Positions 42,569 to 42,813 of a stretch of DNA of 42,813 nt are shown one piece after another (position 1 is the first letter of the stretch; the number at the start of each line of letters is the position of its first letter). Both the position numbers and the translations under genes were made by a program. The stretch covers positions 1-42,813 of the forward strand of contig NZ_RZQL01000025.1 of assembly GCF_003997935.1 (NCBI RefSeq), given 5' to 3'. The DNA is from Mesorhizobium sp. M7A.F.Ca.US.006.01.1.1 (GTDB lineage: Bacteria > Pseudomonadota > Alphaproteobacteria > Rhizobiales > Rhizobiaceae). Below the pieces are notes generated by a model. That model worked only from the letters and a program-made list of their open reading frames with translations, had not been told where the DNA came from and searched no databases.

Positions 42569-42813
42569 GCAAAGGCTATCGATGGCGAAAGTTCAGCGAC
42601 GAGGCCATGAGGTAAGCACCTGAGGCAGCACAGGGATATTCCCTAGACCGGTCCGCCGTTCGCTGAACGGCGAGCCGCTCTGACGCAATTGCGGACGGAA
42701 ACGTCTCGTGCGTTTCCGGGATTTGCTCTACCATCGAGATCGATGTGTCGCGGTCGCAACGCACTCCAAGCGATCATCGCCTGGTGAAGAGGTCAGCAGG
42801 AATGAGGTGCGGT
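42569..42813. other. Terminal stretch with no supported gene
   Basis: Only a 62-codon minus-strand frame (42576-42764) is open, with no family resemblance or ribosome binding site. On the plus strand GAAGGAG at 42531-42537 precedes a 26-codon GTG frame starting at 42543; it is too short to support as a gene. Confidence 0.35.

Noticed and set aside
42543..42623. Short GTG frame with a good GAAGGAG sequence
   Set aside because: Only 26 codons, no family resemblance; the Shine-Dalgarno match may be chance.

Overview
The window reads as a high-GC alphaproteobacterial chromosome, most likely Rhizobiales and closest in flavour to Mesorhizobium/Phyllobacteriaceae. This rests on the soxBDA sarcosine oxidase order, Dpp-type catabolic transporter clusters, the rhizobial style of the exopolysaccharide genes and the overall codon use. 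It is recognition from memory, not a database search. About 37 protein genes are supported. No rRNA, tRNA, CRISPR array, transposase or insertion sequence was seen.

Region 1 (1-9243, mostly minus strand) is a methylamine/betaine demethylation block: sarcosine oxidase subunits alpha (cut by the window edge), delta and beta, a FAD/folate dimethylglycine-sarcosine dehydrogenase, a TetR regulator and a divergent aldehyde dehydrogenase. A 14-bp motif shared by the dehydrogenase promoter and the TetR/aldehyde dehydrogenase intergenic region is a candidate TetR operator.

Region 2 (9.3-15.3 kb) holds a DUF1349 protein, a GT47/exostosin-like protein, a GT4 glycosyltransferase, a mercuric-reductase-like flavoprotein disulfide reductase with an altered active-site dyad, and a PF10091/GH144-like protein possibly acting on beta-1,2-glucan. 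The last two overlap by 11 bp.

Region 3 (15.4-30.9 kb) looks like one dispersed catabolic regulon. An SDR and an IclR regulator are followed divergently by a Dpp-type permease pair, two ATPases and a CaiB/BaiF CoA-transferase. Next come a class II aldolase and DUF1537 kinase pair with a divergent FCD-type GntR regulator, then a minus-strand run of a fused alpha/beta 2-oxoacid dehydrogenase-type E1, a family 5 solute-binding protein and a class III aminotransferase. Two DNA motifs tie the pieces together. A 17-bp palindrome, differing only at its central base, lies about 105 bp upstream of both the permease operon and the E1 operon. A second ATATATCATATAT-like palindrome lies upstream of gntR/kinase, the aminotransferase and E1. 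The binding protein is therefore probably the missing component of the transporter more than 4 kb away. I do not recognise the pathway; this is the best candidate here for an undescribed system.

Region 4 (31.0-37.7 kb) is a LuxR-type regulator divergent from a three-subunit acetone-carboxylase-type operon (beta, alpha, gamma) followed by a 3-hydroxybutyrate-dehydrogenase-like SDR, which fits carboxylation of a ketone to acetoacetate and its interconversion with 3-hydroxybutyrate.

Region 5 (37.7-42.8 kb) looks like part of an exopolysaccharide locus: a secreted CE2-like SGNH esterase, an acyltransferase-3 membrane protein and an ExoQ/Wzy-like polymerase, with strong regulatory-looking repeats and hairpins in the gaps and two small overlapping hypothetical genes at the end. 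The central part of this region appears less GC-rich than the rest.
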